A stretch of DNA of 6,970 nt from positions 1 through 6,970 of the forward strand of contig JBFIQI010000119.1 of assembly GCA_041609715.1 (NCBI GenBank), written 5' to 3'. Position numbers and translations under genes: made by a program. Under the pieces are notes generated by a model. It did no database searches. It was not told the DNA's origin and was given only the letters and a program-made list of their open reading frames with translations. The stretch's first letter is position 1. Every line of letters starts with the position of its first letter. Source of the DNA: JABDLF01 sp041609715. GTDB taxonomy: Bacteria > Pseudomonadota > Gammaproteobacteria > Steroidobacterales > JABDLF01. Below, in pieces: positions 5,334 through 6,970 of this stretch.

Positions 5334-5369
5334 CTGGCAGTCACCAGGGGAGAGTGCTAATTCGCACTC
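5334..5369. promoter_or_regulatory. CIRCE-like HrcA operator with an extra half-site
   Basis: The CIRCE consensus is TTAGCACTC-N9-GAGTGCTAA. Here CTGGCAGTC (5334-5342, six of nine) is followed after exactly nine bases by GAGTGCTAA (5352-5360, nine of nine), so the spacing is correct but the left arm is degenerate. Directly abutting is TTCGCACTC (5361-5369), which matches the left-arm consensus at eight of nine positions. With the perfect half-site it forms an everted palindrome GAGTGC-N6-GCACTC. The element overlaps the predicted sigma-70 start site. No hrcA gene is in the window, so the regulator is inferred. Confidence 0.6.
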
Positions 5370-5420
5370 ATTACACTATATTTTTCAATAACTTGGATAG
5401 TCCGCCAGGAGGAAACATCC

Positions 5421-5711
5421 ATGAAAATTCGTCCATTGCATGACCGGGTGCTGGTGAAGCGCCTGGAGGCCGAGACCAAGTCGGCCGGGGGCATCGTGAT
5501 CCCGGATACGGCCACCGAGAAACCCATCCGGGGAGAAGTGATTGCCGTGGGCAAAGGCAAATTGCTGGAAAACGGCGAGGTCCGCCCGCTGGATATCAAG
5601 AACGGGGACAAGATCCTGTTCGGCAAGTACTCGGGTACCGAAGTCAAAATCGACGGCGAGGAATACCTGGTAATGCGCGAAGACGACGTGATGGCCGTCA
5701 TCGACGCCTGA
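5421..5711 (+). CDS. groES: Co-chaperonin GroES (Hsp10)
   Basis: A 96-residue protein, the standard length for GroES. It forms the heptameric lid that closes the GroEL cavity in the cytoplasm during ATP-driven protein folding. The N-terminus MKIRPLHDRVLVKR is the family signature. The mobile loop carries the GroEL-binding GGIVIP (23-28), followed by the EKPIRGEVIAVGKG block (33-46) and the C-terminal EEYLVMREDDVMAVI (80-94). The start is fixed by AGGAGG (5407-5412) eight bases upstream. groEL follows after a 47-base gap on the same strand, the usual operon order. Regulation appears to be by sigma-32, sigma-70 and a CIRCE-like operator upstream. Confidence 0.98.
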   Translation: MKIRPLHDRVLVKRLEAETKSAGGIVIPDTATEKPIRGEVIAVGKGKLLENGEVRPLDIKNGDKILFGKYSGTEVKIDGEEYLVMREDDVMAVIDA

Positions 5712-5758
5712 TCTGGAGCAATTGCCTGATTGACAAAGTATTTGAGGAGGAATGAATC

Positions 5759-6970
<1,212 letters not shown>

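Overview
The window looks like ordinary chromosomal DNA from a Gram-negative proteobacterium, most probably a gammaproteobacterium. The best evidence is the right-hand end. GroEL there lines up residue for residue with the Escherichia coli protein as I remember it, and groESL carries a sigma-32-type heat-shock promoter. The base composition is moderately GC-rich, and most genes start behind a recognisable Shine-Dalgarno sequence. I cannot name a genus. I see no insertion sequence, CRISPR array, tRNA, rRNA or defence system.

Left part (1-2886) is all on the minus strand. Reading in the direction of transcription it holds: an aldo/keto reductase (2886-1939); a short-chain dehydrogenase of the tropinone-reductase-like type (1942-1148, GTG start, 4-base overlap with the reductase); a small protein resembling ParC-type partition-associated proteins (1032-778); and the N-terminal 241 residues of an exported BNR/Asp-box beta-propeller protein (from 724, running off the left edge). 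The two oxidoreductases form an operon. The two genes below them may or may not share its transcript.

Middle part (2887-3922) starts with a divergent regulatory region. A good sigma-70 promoter there drives a 64-residue, highly charged protein (3054-3248) that is followed by a strong hairpin. Next comes a gene-poor stretch. It contains a perfect TGTGA-N6-TCACA (CRP-type) palindrome placed about 62 bases upstream of the start predicted from a TATACT -10 box, and a short reading frame for a 47-residue single-span membrane protein (3528-3671). A promoter with a perfect TTGACA box then leads to the next genes.

Right part (3923-6970) is on the plus strand. Two adjacent genes of unknown function (210 and 223 residues) look like a co-transcribed pair of mainly helical soluble proteins. 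They are followed by groES and groEL (404 codons present, cut by the window edge). The 185-base region before groES appears to hold a sigma-32 promoter, a sigma-70 promoter, and a CIRCE-like HrcA operator over the expected sigma-70 start site. This suggests groESL has both positive (sigma-32) and negative (HrcA) heat-shock control. The most interesting unexplained items are the uncharacterised gene pair, the CRP-site/small-membrane-protein locus, and the unusual arrangement of the CIRCE half-sites.
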